This document shows positions 7,751 to 16,653 of a stretch of 64,000 nt of DNA, piece after piece. A program made the position numbers and the translations under genes. The stretch lies in NCBI RefSeq assembly GCF_030506325.1, contig NZ_CP120683.1:2108001-2172000 (forward strand), in the 5' to 3' direction. How positions within the stretch are numbered: position 1 is the first letter of the stretch; each line of letters starts with the position of its first letter. This DNA is from Tunicatimonas pelagia (GTDB lineage: Bacteria > Bacteroidota > Bacteroidia > Cytophagales > Cyclobacteriaceae). The notes under the pieces are model-generated. The model was not told the origin of the DNA. It saw only the letters and a program-made list of their open reading frames with translations, and made no database searches.

Positions 7751-8125
7751 ATGTATAATTCATTGTTAAAAATCATTTTGATAGGCGTTGGCATTGGCCT
7801 CGTCTTGTTTGCTTTGCCCTTCATACTCAAGATAGTACTGTTTGTCTTACTCTTGGGAGTATTATTTCGCTTTGTTGGCCGAAGGCTTTTTTGGAGTAGG
7901 TTCGCCCGGGTAGCGTCGATTCGTAACGGATACTACCCGGGTGGATACGGTTACCGTGGACACGGGAGTCGTTGGCATTATCCTCGTAGATATACGTCAG
8001 AGCTACATCCGGCATCTGCTGACAACATCCGCAATATGACGGACGAGGAGTACGATTCGTTCCGGCAAAAGCTAGCGGGTAACTCTTCAGATGCTACCCA
8101 AAGAACGACTATTGAAATTCAGTAA
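7751..8125 (+). CDS. hypothetical membrane protein of the Hsp20 cluster
   Basis: This 124-residue protein opens with a long hydrophobic stretch (residues 5-40, possibly two helices), then a Gly/Tyr/Arg-rich segment (YYPGGYGYRGHGSRWHYPRRY), then a polar C-terminus with MTDEEYDSFRQKL, a short helical motif also seen in other small stress-linked membrane proteins. It lies between the sigma operon and hsp20, 31 bases upstream of the latter. Function not recognised. Confidence 0.6.
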   Translation: MYNSLLKIILIGVGIGLVLFALPFILKIVLFVLLLGVLFRFVGRRLFWSRFARVASIRNGYYPGGYGYRGHGSRWHYPRRYTSELHPASADNIRNMTDEEYDSFRQKLAGNSSDATQRTTIEIQ

Positions 8126-8156
8126 AACTTATTAGTAACCAATTAAATTAAAAATC

Positions 8157-8594
8157 ATGTACAGAAAACATTATAAAAACCAAGGGGGAACCACCTACAA
8201 AAAATACGCACCCTTTATTGACGCTGAGTTTTGGGAAGGTATGCGAGGTGGCTTCTTTCGCCGACCCAAGTACAACGTCCCGCTTAACATTGCTGAAACA
8301 GATACCAACTACGAAGTCCACGTATACGCTGTAGGATTTGAAAAAGAGCATATTACCATTACCGTAGAAGATGATGTTTTGTGGATTCGGGGGAAGCGTG
8401 ACATTGATAAAGATAATCCGCCTAAATTCAAACGGCAGGAGTTTCCGGTAAAGCATTTTGAGCGAGTAGTCAGCCTCTACGGACAGGTAGATACTACCCA
8501 GATAACGGCTCGGCAGGAAGGCGAAATACTAATTATCACTTTACCCAAACTGCCTGAGGCCCAAGCCTCTACTCAAGATGTGAAGATTGATTAG
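8157..8594 (+). CDS. Hsp20/alpha-crystallin small heat shock protein
   Basis: The 145-residue chaperone has an alpha-crystallin domain over residues 40-135: VPLNIAETDTNYEVHVYAVGF, the EDDVLWIRGKR strand, and a final GEILIITLPK strand. The usual C-terminal I-x-I tail motif is weak. Small heat shock proteins hold unfolded proteins for ATP-dependent refolding. A strong terminator follows. It is the last gene of the sigma factor cluster, so it may belong to that regulon. Confidence 0.9.
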   Translation: MYRKHYKNQGGTTYKKYAPFIDAEFWEGMRGGFFRRPKYNVPLNIAETDTNYEVHVYAVGFEKEHITITVEDDVLWIRGKRDIDKDNPPKFKRQEFPVKHFERVVSLYGQVDTTQITARQEGEILIITLPKLPEAQASTQDVKID

Positions 8595-8625
8595 AAAGCA
8601 AAATCTCCAACAGTAATTAATTTCG

Positions 8626-8653
8626 AAAGGCAGCTAGTAGTAGTTGCCTTTTT
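8626..8653 (+). terminator. Rho-independent terminator after hsp20
   Basis: An 11-bp stem (AAAGGCAGCTA with TAGTTGCCTTT, one G-T pair) closes a four-base GTAG loop and is followed by T residues. It lies 31 bases after the hsp20 stop and separates it from the convergent pyrF gene. Confidence 0.85.
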
Positions 8654-8675
8654 AGCTGTGAAGGGGCGAACAGTG

Positions 8676-9497
8676 TCAATTTCTAAAATGATTTAGTAGC
8701 TGCGCCATTTTCTGTTGTAGCTGTTGGGCGGCTTTTCCAGCCTGTTCAGCAAAATCTTCTCCTGAACTGGCATAAATAATACCACGGGCTGAGTTAACTA
8801 ATAATCCGCAGCGATCATTCATGCCGTAGCGAGCTACTTCTTCCAAACTTCCTCCCTGCGCTCCCACTCCGGGTACTAACAGGAAGTGATTGGGCACAAT
8901 CTTTCGGATTTCCTCCAGCTTTTTAGCCTGAGTAGCTCCCACTACGTACATCAGTTGCTCCTCGGAACCCCACTGCTGGCTAGTTTTCAAAACCTGTTGA
9001 TATAACGGAATCTGTGACTCACCTACTGGCAAATGCTGAAAGTCATGGCTGCCTTTATTGGAAGTGAGCGCTAGTAAAATCACCCACTTTCCGGCGTATT
9101 GCAGAAAAGGAGTCACTGAATCTTCACCCATGTAGGGTGCTACGGTGATAGAGTCAAAATTGTAAGTTTCGAAAAAGGTGTGGGCGTAGCGCAACGAAGT
9201 GTTACCAATATCGCCCCGCTTAGCATCAGCAATCGTAAAAAAATCATTGGGAATATAGTCCAGCGTTTTTCGCAGGCTTTCCCAACCCCTCGCGCCCAGC
9301 GACTCATAAAAGGCAATGTTAGGTTTGTAGGCAATACAGTAATCTGCCGTAGCATCAATAATCTGCCGATTAAACGCAAAAATCGGGTCTTCCTCCCTGT
9401 GTAGGTGTCGCGGAATCTTTGCTAAATCGGGGTCTAAGCCTACGCATAAAAAAGATTGTTTCTGTTGAATTAATCGGAATAGGTCGGTTTGGGTCAT
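8676..9497 (-). CDS. pyrF: orotidine 5'-phosphate decarboxylase
   Basis: The 273-residue enzyme converts OMP to UMP, the last step of de novo pyrimidine synthesis, in the cytoplasm. It shows the N-terminal substrate loop [12 protein letters not shown], the Lys in YKPNIAFYE and the catalytic cluster [12 protein letters not shown] (Asp-Lys-x-x-Asp), then a phosphate-binding [10 protein letters not shown]. Length and the NTS extension place it in the longer subfamily 2. It stands alone. Confidence 0.95.
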   Translation of the reverse strand: MTQTDLFRLIQQKQSFLCVGLDPDLAKIPRHLHREEDPIFAFNRQIIDATADYCIAYKPNIAFYESLGARGWESLRKTLDYIPNDFFTIADAKRGDIGNTSLRYAHTFFETYNFDSITVAPYMGEDSVTPFLQYAGKWVILLALTSNKGSHDFQHLPVGESQIPLYQQVLKTSQQWGSEEQLMYVVGATQAKKLEEIRKIVPNHFLLVPGVGAQGGSLEEVARYGMNDRCGLLVNSARGIIYASSGEDFAEQAGKAAQQLQQKMAQLLNHFRN

Positions 9498-9911
9498 GAT
9501 ATAGACGGTTTTAGGTGCTTAGCTTTACTAAGATAGTGCGAACTACAGGTAAAAAATGTTTCTTCCTATCTAATAAGGAAAAATTTGCTGTCTGAACGAA
9601 GTGATCCACCGTAGACGCGGCGGGTTGCCGCTGCAATTTAAAGCTTCCTAGATTTTTTGCCTACTTTTTCCATTGATGAAAAAGCCGACGTGGCGCGGTA
9701 GGAGCCTGTCCGGCTTGAGGACTAGCAACTGAAAGTCAAGTACCTACAAGCTGTCATCATTTCTTCTCCTTCATAATTCTTACTCGTTTGTCACTTTACG
9801 GCAATACTCTTTGAAAGAGATATGCCTCGAGAGAATATTTGATGCATCAACAACTTCATTGTAAATTCACCACACTACCTGATTGTCTAACCATTCGTGA
9901 TTACAGTTCTA
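9498..9911. other. intergenic stretch, no gene seen
   Basis: About 410 bases between divergent pyrF and the S9 peptidase. It contains a short GC-rich patch (about 9613-9640, 9682-9715) against an AT-rich background and the palindrome TGATGCATCA at 9840. I see no open frame or RNA gene that I recognise. It should hold the promoters of both flanking genes. Confidence 0.4.
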
Positions 9912-11951
9912 ATGATCAAAAATACACTTTTCTTACTCTTTGCTATCGCAACCTCTTTTTCTCACCTAATCCTAGCCCAATCGACCAAACCAGCTTTTTT
10001 GCGGATGGATGTATTTGAGCTGGAGTGGGTTACTTCGCCCCAAGTTTCACCCGACGGCAGTATAATCGTTTACGAGCGGCGAGGGATGGATATTATGAAA
10101 GACCGCAAAACCTCTAGCCTCTGGCTGATGAGTGCCAATGGTCAATCGCACTACAAACTCACCAGCCGGGAGGTGAATGAGTCTAGCCCTAGCTGGTCGC
10201 CTGACGGGAGTCGGATTGCGTTTGTGAGCTCAGCCGAAGGTCACGGGTCAGAAATTTACGTCTACTGGATAAAAAATGGTAAAGTCGCCCGTCTGACCCA
10301 AACGGAGCGTTCCCCTTCCAGCCTTAGTTGGTCACCCGACGGCAAGCATCTGGCTTTTTCTATGCTGGTACCGGAGAAAGCTCCTATGTTGGTAAGCCCG
10401 CCACCCAAACCTAAAGGTGCCGAATGGGCCGAGCACCCGCGGGTAACCACTCGCCTGAAACACGAGTCGGATGGCTCAGGCTATATTGAACCAGGCTACC
10501 GTCAGTACTTTGTGCTACCCGCCGACGGAGGTACGGCTCGGCAGATTATCCAGGGCGAATTTCAGCATCGCTCCAAGCCAGTCTGGACAAAGAATGGGCA
10601 ATCCCTGATTTTTTCTTCCAACCGTAATGATAATTGGGAGTACGACTTCCGTAATTCTGAGATATACCGAGTTAACATTGCGAATGGAGAAGTAACCACC
10701 CTAACCGATAGAAATGGCCCGGACAGAGAACCTGCTATTTCTCCCGATGGTAAACAGATTTTGTATATCGGCTTTGATGATAAGAGACAAACCTATCAGG
10801 TAAGCAATGTGTATGTGATGGATGCCGATGGCTCCAATAAAAAGCAGATTTCGCTAGAATTAGACCGTAGCATAAGTAGTCCGGTATGGGCCGCTGACGG
10901 TAAGGGATTCTATTTTCAGTACGATGATAAGGGGAACACTAAGATTGGGTACGCTACGCTAAACGGTAAATCTGAAGTAGTAACTGGTAATTTGGGAGGC
11001 ACCGCTATCGGTCGCCCCTACGGTGGGGGGTCGTACAGTGTTTCTAACAACGGCACGATTGTGTTTACCCACACTACTCCTTATCATCCTTCTGAATTAG
11101 CGATGGTTCGCCGGGGCGACGAAGCCAAACAAATTACGCACCTCAATGAGGACTTACTGGACTACCGGCAGTTGGGCGAAGTGAAAGAAATATGGTATAA
11201 GTCCAGCGTAGATAATCGGGATGTGCAGGGTTGGGTAATGAAGCCACCCACTTTTGATCCCAATAAGAAATACCCGCTGTTGGTAGAGAACCACGGTGGC
11301 CCCATCTCCAACTACGGCGACCGCTTCTCTCCCGAATTGCAGTTGATGGCCGCCGATGGCTACGTAGTATTTTACCCCAACCCCCGCGGTAGCACCAGCT
11401 ACGGTGAAGAGTTTGGCAATCTGCTGTACCACAACTACCCCGGCGATGATTACCAGGATGTGATGGACGGAGTAGATGCGATGATTGAGCAGGGCTTTGT
11501 TGCCGAAGATAGCCTCTTTGTCACCGGCGGCAGTGCCGGAGGCATTATGACCGCCTGGATGATCGGTAAAAACAATCGATTCCGAGCCGCCGCCGTGGTG
11601 AAACCCGTGATGAACTGGATCAGCAAAACTCTGACAGCGGACAACTACTACGGCTACGCTAACTCCCGCTACCCCGGTCAGCCCTGGGAAAATATTGAAA
11701 CCTATATGAAGTTCTCGCCAGTGTCGTTGGTAGGCAATATTGAAACCCCTACACTAGTGATGGTGGGTACCGCCGACCTGCGTACTCCCCTATCCGAAGC
11801 CAAGCAACTTTACCACGCCCTAAAAATCCGGCAAAAAGAAACGGCGCTGGTAGAAATCCCTGGTGCCTACCACCTGATTGTCAACCGTCCTAGCCAATTG
11901 ATCACTAAAGTTGATCATATTTTGGCTTGGTTTGATAAGTATCGGAATTGA
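9912..11951 (+). CDS. secreted S9 family peptidase (prolyl oligopeptidase type)
   Basis: This 679-residue protein begins with a signal peptide ending in ILAQ. I start at the ATG at 9912, five codons into the longer GTG frame. A beta-propeller of WD40-like PD40 repeats follows (SPDGS, SWSPDGSRIAF, SWSPDGKHLAF, AISPDGKQILY, roughly residues 45-400). The C-terminal alpha/beta hydrolase domain has nucleophile Ser in FVTGGSAGG, Asp in VGTADLRTP and His in PGAYHLI. It cleaves peptides or acyl-peptides in the periplasm. Family call firm; specificity unknown. Confidence 0.9.
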   Translation: MIKNTLFLLFAIATSFSHLILAQSTKPAFLRMDVFELEWVTSPQVSPDGSIIVYERRGMDIMKDRKTSSLWLMSANGQSHYKLTSREVNESSPSWSPDGSRIAFVSSAEGHGSEIYVYWIKNGKVARLTQTERSPSSLSWSPDGKHLAFSMLVPEKAPMLVSPPPKPKGAEWAEHPRVTTRLKHESDGSGYIEPGYRQYFVLPADGGTARQIIQGEFQHRSKPVWTKNGQSLIFSSNRNDNWEYDFRNSEIYRVNIANGEVTTLTDRNGPDREPAISPDGKQILYIGFDDKRQTYQVSNVYVMDADGSNKKQISLELDRSISSPVWAADGKGFYFQYDDKGNTKIGYATLNGKSEVVTGNLGGTAIGRPYGGGSYSVSNNGTIVFTHTTPYHPSELAMVRRGDEAKQITHLNEDLLDYRQLGEVKEIWYKSSVDNRDVQGWVMKPPTFDPNKKYPLLVENHGGPISNYGDRFSPELQLMAADGYVVFYPNPRGSTSYGEEFGNLLYHNYPGDDYQDVMDGVDAMIEQGFVAEDSLFVTGGSAGGIMTAWMIGKNNRFRAAAVVKPVMNWISKTLTADNYYGYANSRYPGQPWENIETYMKFSPVSLVGNIETPTLVMVGTADLRTPLSEAKQLYHALKIRQKETALVEIPGAYHLIVNRPSQLITKVDHILAWFDKYRN

Positions 11952-12180
11952 GGGTTACTCCTGCTCAAGTCAGCGTATTTATCTAGAATACAGCTTCCTA
12001 TTCTTAATGACAGCTCAGTTCCTAATGTTTGAACGATAGTATAAAATTATTCGGAGCGACTCGTTCTGAGCGACTCATTCCGAAACCACAGTTTCTAGTT
12101 GACTATTCAGCTTCTCTTCGCTAGTTTTACTGAGCGGTACTTACCATCTAATTTTTAGTCGCTACTAGTTTCCTATTACC

Positions 12181-14091
12181 ATGAAGAAGTGTTACCTGTT
12201 ACTTGCGTTGGTACTACTCTCCCACTTCTCCGTTGCCCAGTACAATAGTAAAGTTGACAGTTTACAAGCGATTTTACCCACCCTACAGGGCGAAAGTCGG
12301 GTGACGGCCTTACGAGATTTATGCTACTACTTGTCTGAAATGCGACAAGAAGGCTCATTGGAGTACGGACAAAAGGCCGTAGCCTTAGCGCAAAAATTAG
12401 ATAACCCTCTGGTGTTGGGGCTGGCCTACAAAGATTTAGCCCGAGCCTTGATGATAGCTGACCAGTTTGGCTCAGCCGTTGCCACCTATGATAAGGCCAT
12501 TGCTATTTTTCAATCTAGGGGCGACCAAGAGCAAATGGCCTACATATACAACAACCTGGGTAATATTTATAAAGATAAGAGCGATTATGATACTTCGCTA
12601 CGCTATCTGTTTCGTTCACTAGCTATTAAAGACTCACTGGGAGGAATAAAATTGAATACTGCCTACCGGTCGATCGGCGAAACTTTCCGAATGAAGGGCA
12701 ACTACGATAAAGCTCTACAATACTTCCATCGATCCTTGGAAATTAACCAGCAAGATGGTAATCAGCAAGGTATATCGCATGACTATAATAGTATGGGGGT
12801 TACTTACGAGGGGCAAGGTAACTACGAACAAGCACTAAAGCATGGCCTTCAAGCGCTGGAAATTAATCGCGAACTTAATGACTTGATGGGATGCGCTATC
12901 GCTATGAATAATATCGGAACAGCCTACTATAAAACTAAGCAGTATGATCAGGCCCTCAAGTATTACCATCAAGCTTTGGCGATAAAGGAGCAGCTTAAAA
13001 GTAGAAAAAGTATTGCTTATACTAACCAGCAGTTGGCAAGGTTGTATACCGACTTAAAACAGTACGATAGTGCCTTATTCTACGCGAATACTAGTAGGGA
13101 TTTATTTGCTGCTATCAATAGTAAAGAGAAGGCAGCACAGACCTATCAGCTACTATCAGATATTCACGAGTCTCAAGGCAACTACAAACGAGCTCTCGCT
13201 AATCATCAAAGCTATGTATCACTGAAGGATTCGGTGTTCAGCATTGAGAAGGAAGGGCTAATCGCCGATATGGAAGGTAAGTACCAGTCGGCCAAAAAGG
13301 ATGCCGAGCTACTTACACAGCAAGCCACTATTACTAAGCAACAAACCCAACAGCGTATCTACCTCGGACTAGCCATTGGACTACTAGTACTGTTGGCCGG
13401 ACTATTATTCTTCTACCGCAAACGACAGCAGCGCAACCGGGTGCTCCAACAGCTTAACGCGCAGTTGGATGCCAAAAATCATCAGAACGAACTGCTACTG
13501 AAAGAAATTCATCACCGCGTGAAGAACAATCTGGAGATGGTTAAAAGCCTAATTGCCCTACAGTCAGCCCAATTGGAAGATTCGGCAACCAAAGAGGCTA
13601 TGCTAGCCAGTCAGAACCGGGTGCAATCGATGGGTATTATTCACCAGAAACTCTACCAGGGCGATAACCTAGGTAGTATTGAGATGAAAGACTACTTCAT
13701 TAACCTTAGTGAAGGCATTCTAGATACCTTCAACGCAGAAGATAGAATAAAGATAGAGTGCGCGATGGACTATTTGGAGCTAGATATAGATACGGCTGTA
13801 CCCATCGGGCTCATTGTGAACGAACTCCTAACAAACGCGCTGAAGTACGCCTTTCCTCAGGATTCGTTGGGCACTGTTAACATTAGCTTAGCCCGCCCTG
13901 ATGATACCACCTTAACCTTAACTGTTACCGATAATGGTGTGGGCAAAACTTCGGAAACATCACCCCAAGGAACTGGCTTTGGTTCGCAGTTGGTGCAATT
14001 GCTCACCCAACAGCTTAACGGGCACATGCAGGAGGAAACTCAAGATGGAATGCGGTTTTCTTTCCAATTTAACCTAAACTATGCTGCCTGA
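12181..14091 (+). CDS. TPR sensor histidine kinase (HisKA_2 type)
   Basis: The 636-residue protein has a signal peptide (ending SVAQ), about seven tetratricopeptide repeats (residues 80-330, e.g. YNNLGNIYKDKSDYDTSLRY), a coiled segment, one membrane helix (about 392-412, IYLGLAIGLLVLLAGLLFFY), and a cytoplasmic HisKA_2 domain with phospho-acceptor His in EIHHRVKNNLEMV, then HATPase_c with N box VNELLTNALKYAF and G boxes DNGVG and GTGFGSQLV. The periplasmic TPR sensor should detect a protein or peptide signal. Overlaps the LytTR regulator by one base. Confidence 0.9.
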   Translation: MKKCYLLLALVLLSHFSVAQYNSKVDSLQAILPTLQGESRVTALRDLCYYLSEMRQEGSLEYGQKAVALAQKLDNPLVLGLAYKDLARALMIADQFGSAVATYDKAIAIFQSRGDQEQMAYIYNNLGNIYKDKSDYDTSLRYLFRSLAIKDSLGGIKLNTAYRSIGETFRMKGNYDKALQYFHRSLEINQQDGNQQGISHDYNSMGVTYEGQGNYEQALKHGLQALEINRELNDLMGCAIAMNNIGTAYYKTKQYDQALKYYHQALAIKEQLKSRKSIAYTNQQLARLYTDLKQYDSALFYANTSRDLFAAINSKEKAAQTYQLLSDIHESQGNYKRALANHQSYVSLKDSVFSIEKEGLIADMEGKYQSAKKDAELLTQQATITKQQTQQRIYLGLAIGLLVLLAGLLFFYRKRQQRNRVLQQLNAQLDAKNHQNELLLKEIHHRVKNNLEMVKSLIALQSAQLEDSATKEAMLASQNRVQSMGIIHQKLYQGDNLGSIEMKDYFINLSEGILDTFNAEDRIKIECAMDYLELDIDTAVPIGLIVNELLTNALKYAFPQDSLGTVNISLARPDDTTLTLTVTDNGVGKTSETSPQGTGFGSQLVQLLTQQLNGHMQEETQDGMRFSFQFNLNYAA

Positions 14092-14825
14092 TGGAAGAAA
14101 AACCTGCCAGTGTGCTAATTGTGGAGGATGAAATGATAATCGCGGCCAATCTTTCCCTGCAACTTACCGAGCTAGGCTACGAGGTGACGGGCATTGTTCC
14201 CCGAGGAGAAGATGCCTTGCACCACATGGCTGATAATCGGCCCGACGTAGTACTGATGGATATTAACCTGAAAGGATCATTAGATGGCATCGAAACGGTG
14301 TGCCGGTTGCAGGCTATCCACAATGTAGCGATCATCTACCTAACGGCTAACGCTGATGATGCCCACTTTAACCGAGCGAAAGCCACCCGGCCAAGTGCCT
14401 TCATCTCTAAGCCCTACAAAAAACTCGATCTCCAGCGAGCCTTAGCCCTAGCGGTTGAGAGCCATAAAGCCATTGAGAATGATCCAGCTATTCCAGAAAA
14501 AGAGCTCATGCTGGAAGACCGAATCTTTGTTCGGCATAATGATAAGATGATTAGAGTAATGCTCCAGGATATATCCTATCTAGAAGCCGACCGAAACTAC
14601 TGCCGTATCTTTACCCAAGACCAAGAATATTTGCTGGTGGGCACTCTCAAGAAAATTGAGCACAAACTACCACCGAAGTATTTTACCCGCGTTCACCGCT
14701 CCTTTATTATCAACTTAACCCACATCGACGAAGTGGCAACCAATCATTTAATGATTGCCGATAAGCTCATACCACTAACCAAACCCGCAAAAGACGAATT
14801 GCTCATGCGGCTACAAACGCTGTAG
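14091..14825 (+). CDS. LytTR family response regulator
   Basis: The 244-residue protein has an N-terminal receiver domain with acidic pocket VEDE (residues 11-14), phospho-acceptor Asp in VVLMDINLKG, conserved Thr in YLTAN and Lys in SKPYKK. A C-terminal LytTR DNA-binding domain (about 145-244) follows, with ISYLEADRNYCRIFT and the FTRVHRSFIIN motif. Partner of the upstream kinase, with which it overlaps by one base (TGATG). Targets unknown; no obvious direct-repeat site stands out nearby. Confidence 0.93.
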   Translation: MEEKPASVLIVEDEMIIAANLSLQLTELGYEVTGIVPRGEDALHHMADNRPDVVLMDINLKGSLDGIETVCRLQAIHNVAIIYLTANADDAHFNRAKATRPSAFISKPYKKLDLQRALALAVESHKAIENDPAIPEKELMLEDRIFVRHNDKMIRVMLQDISYLEADRNYCRIFTQDQEYLLVGTLKKIEHKLPPKYFTRVHRSFIINLTHIDEVATNHLMIADKLIPLTKPAKDELLMRLQTL

Positions 14826-14951
14826 CGTATTCCTCGATCACGCAAATGCACTCTTCGTACACTAGTTTCTACTGTTCGTCCAATACCAGTTGTTACCATC
14901 ATTATTATTTGATTGCTTAGCCAATGTTATCTCATAACAAACGCTATTCAA

Positions 14952-15374
14952 ATGAAAAGCTATATCGCTGCTATTGGAACCGTGGTTCCCAAGTACCGTA
15001 TGCCGCAATCGGATAGTTTGATCTACGTAAGTTGCACTGGTGTATATGCCCCCAGCGTAGATATTGAACTTGTTCAAGAGTTAGAATTATCGTACCAAGT
15101 ACAGCGTACTGCTACTATTTTTATGGGATGCTGCGCTGCCTTTAACGCACTAAAAGTAGCCGATAGTATTGTTCGGGCGAATGCCCAAGCCAATGTACTG
15201 ATAGTATGTACCGAGCTGTGTGCGCTACACTTTCAATCCGCTACGGTGCTGTTTATACTGAAGGCTTTGTGGCAGGATTTGACCATTGCTGACAATGATA
15301 AGTCGGTACTTAGCTTAGCCCTTGGCTCCGGATTGACGCTAGAAAGTATGCTACTGCGAGTAGCTTTCCTTTAG
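14952..15374 (+). pseudogene. type III polyketide synthase with two in-frame internal deletions
   Basis: The ORF reads as three pieces of a chalcone synthase-like enzyme joined in frame: the first 19 residues (MKSYIAAIGTVVPKYRMPQ), then the catalytic core from SDSLIYVSCTG through FMGCCAAFNALKVAD to ELCALHF (20-95), then the C-terminus SATVLFILKALWQDL to GLTLESMLLRV (96-140). Family members have about 350 residues, so about 95 residues before the core and over 100 after it are absent. The nucleophile Cys (residue 60) remains but the catalytic His and Asn regions are gone, so it cannot be a normal synthase. Confidence 0.75.
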
Positions 15375-15570
15375 GTAAATTATAGCCAATGAGCATACCG
15401 CAAAAGGAATAATATTGATATAAAAGTACTCTGATGCTACTTAAGATTACTATGGTGTCGCTTCTGGTAGCGAGGAGTACTTTTCTACAAAAATTGGGAT
15501 AATCACCCATTTAGTGGGTGCTATCAAAATTGAAAGAACTATAATTTTTATTTCACCTAAAAATCAAGTT

Positions 15571-15723
15571 ATGCAAACCATCTTACTCTTAATCGCTATT
15601 GTTACTGCTCTTTTCTTAGTTAAAGTAGATCGTATAATCTACGAAGCTTTACAAATGGACTTTGATTTTTATCGCCCTCTAAATGACGTTCCTCCTTCAA
15701 CCGATCAAGCGATAAAGCGATAA
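15571..15723 (+). CDS. small membrane peptide, unknown
   Basis: An ATG frame of 50 residues gives MQTILLLIAIVTALFLVKVD, one membrane helix, then a short polar tail. A frame with TTG further upstream (15514) is less likely. The tail ends inside an 8-base tandem repeat. A strong terminator on the same strand follows 180 bases later, so the region is probably transcribed. No homologue recognised; may not be a gene. Confidence 0.3.
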   Translation: MQTILLLIAIVTALFLVKVDRIIYEALQMDFDFYRPLNDVPPSTDQAIKR

Positions 15724-15732
15724 AGCGATAAA
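15709..15732. repeat. 8-base tandem repeat, three units
   Basis: GCGATAAA repeated three times in perfect register. It spans the stop codon of the small peptide frame. Because 8 is not a multiple of 3, a change of copy number would change the end of that frame. Confidence 0.9.
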
Positions 15733-16045
15733 GCTAAAGAAGCCAGTTTCAGAAAACCTTTACCCGGAGGTAGAAAAAGAGTTAGTCAATGTACGATTAT
15801 CGTATGAGTAGCTGGTTTTAAGGTTCGAGTATCACCCCCTTTTACAATAGCTTGGTACACATTTCACTAAAAAAAAGTAAGTATTTCTTTATACGCTAAA
15901 TCACAAGGGGCGCTGAACACATAGATTCGGCGGCCTCTTGTTTTTTTAGATGACTGCTGTTGCTTAATAGACAACATTGAACCTTTTGCGCTGGTCAGTA
16001 TAGAGTAGCGCATCAATCTTCTACCAAACACGTAGACTCGCATTA
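15724..16045. other. intergenic stretch with one terminator
   Basis: About 320 bases between the small peptide frame and the CatB relic. Apart from the repeat at its start and the terminator at 15903-15947, I see no gene. Confidence 0.4.
15903..15947 (+). terminator. strong Rho-independent terminator
   Basis: ACAAGGGGC and GCTGAA pair with TTCGGC and GCCTCTTGT (15 pairs, one G-bulge, wobble pairs), followed by seven T. It implies a transcript on the + strand from the region 15375-15900, where only a doubtful small frame lies. Confidence 0.8.
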
Positions 16046-16515
16046 TTATACTCCCGCTCTTAATTTATCTATCCCGTTTCCGGTCAGATTCTGAACATTG
16101 GCAGTGATTTTCTCAATGGGCCAATCCCACCAGCGGATTTCGAGCAACTCTTGAATTTCTTCTTCTTGAAATCTCTTCCTAATTTCTTTTGCGGGATTTC
16201 CCCCCACGATTGAGTAGGGCGTCTTTGGTGACAACTGCTTTTGTGGCTATAATTGCCCCGTCGCCAATAGTTACGCCTGGCATAAATAATGGTAGCTCCA
16301 AACCCAATCCAAACATCATTACCAATGGTTGTATTACCTTTGGTTGGGTACTCCTTGCCATCCATTGCACCCGACCAATCTTCACCAAATATGGCAAAAG
16401 GGTACGTTGAGATAGCTTTGCTTAAGTGATTAGCCCCGTTCATAATAAACGTAACATCCAATGCGATCATACAGAACTTTCCGATAATCAGCTTATCTCC
16501 GGTATTACTATCATT
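16046..16515 (-). pseudogene. CatB-like xenobiotic acetyltransferase relic
   Basis: Three reading frames must be joined to read a hexapeptide-repeat acetyltransferase: GDKLIIGKFCMIALDVTFIM to WIGFGATI (about 16500-16290), then MPGVTIGDGAIIATKAVVTKD (to about 16220), then YSIVGGNPAKEIRKRFQ to the stop at 16046. These are signatures of the chloramphenicol/streptogramin acetyltransferase (CatB/Vat) fold. The first 60 or so residues are absent, and at least two small indels break the frame. No functional product is expected. Confidence 0.8.
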
Positions 16516-16598
16516 CTAGCAAAAATTCAGCGTGATAATTCTTATACACATTTCTAAGAATAATTCAGGTAGCCTTCTATCGGCCTGAATAATAACAA

Positions 16599-16630
16599 AA
16601 ATGCCAAACCCTATCATGAGTTCGGCATTT
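16599..16630 (-). terminator. terminator after transaldolase
   Basis: An 11-bp stem on the minus strand, AAATGCCGAAC with GTTTGGCATTT (one G-T pair) and a 10-base loop, then TTGTTATT. It lies 24 bases after the transaldolase stop. The plus strand also carries a T run beyond the stem, so it could act in both directions. Confidence 0.7.
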
Positions 16631-16653
16631 GCATTTTTTAAAAGCGTGCTGTT

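Noticed and set aside
743-9850. Shared GATGCATCA sequences near 745 and 9841
   Set aside because: Only two short palindromic matches; no common gene context.
12030-12095. Direct repeat GAGCGACTC before the histidine kinase gene
   Set aside because: Two copies only, not at LytTR spacing I could justify; probably chance.
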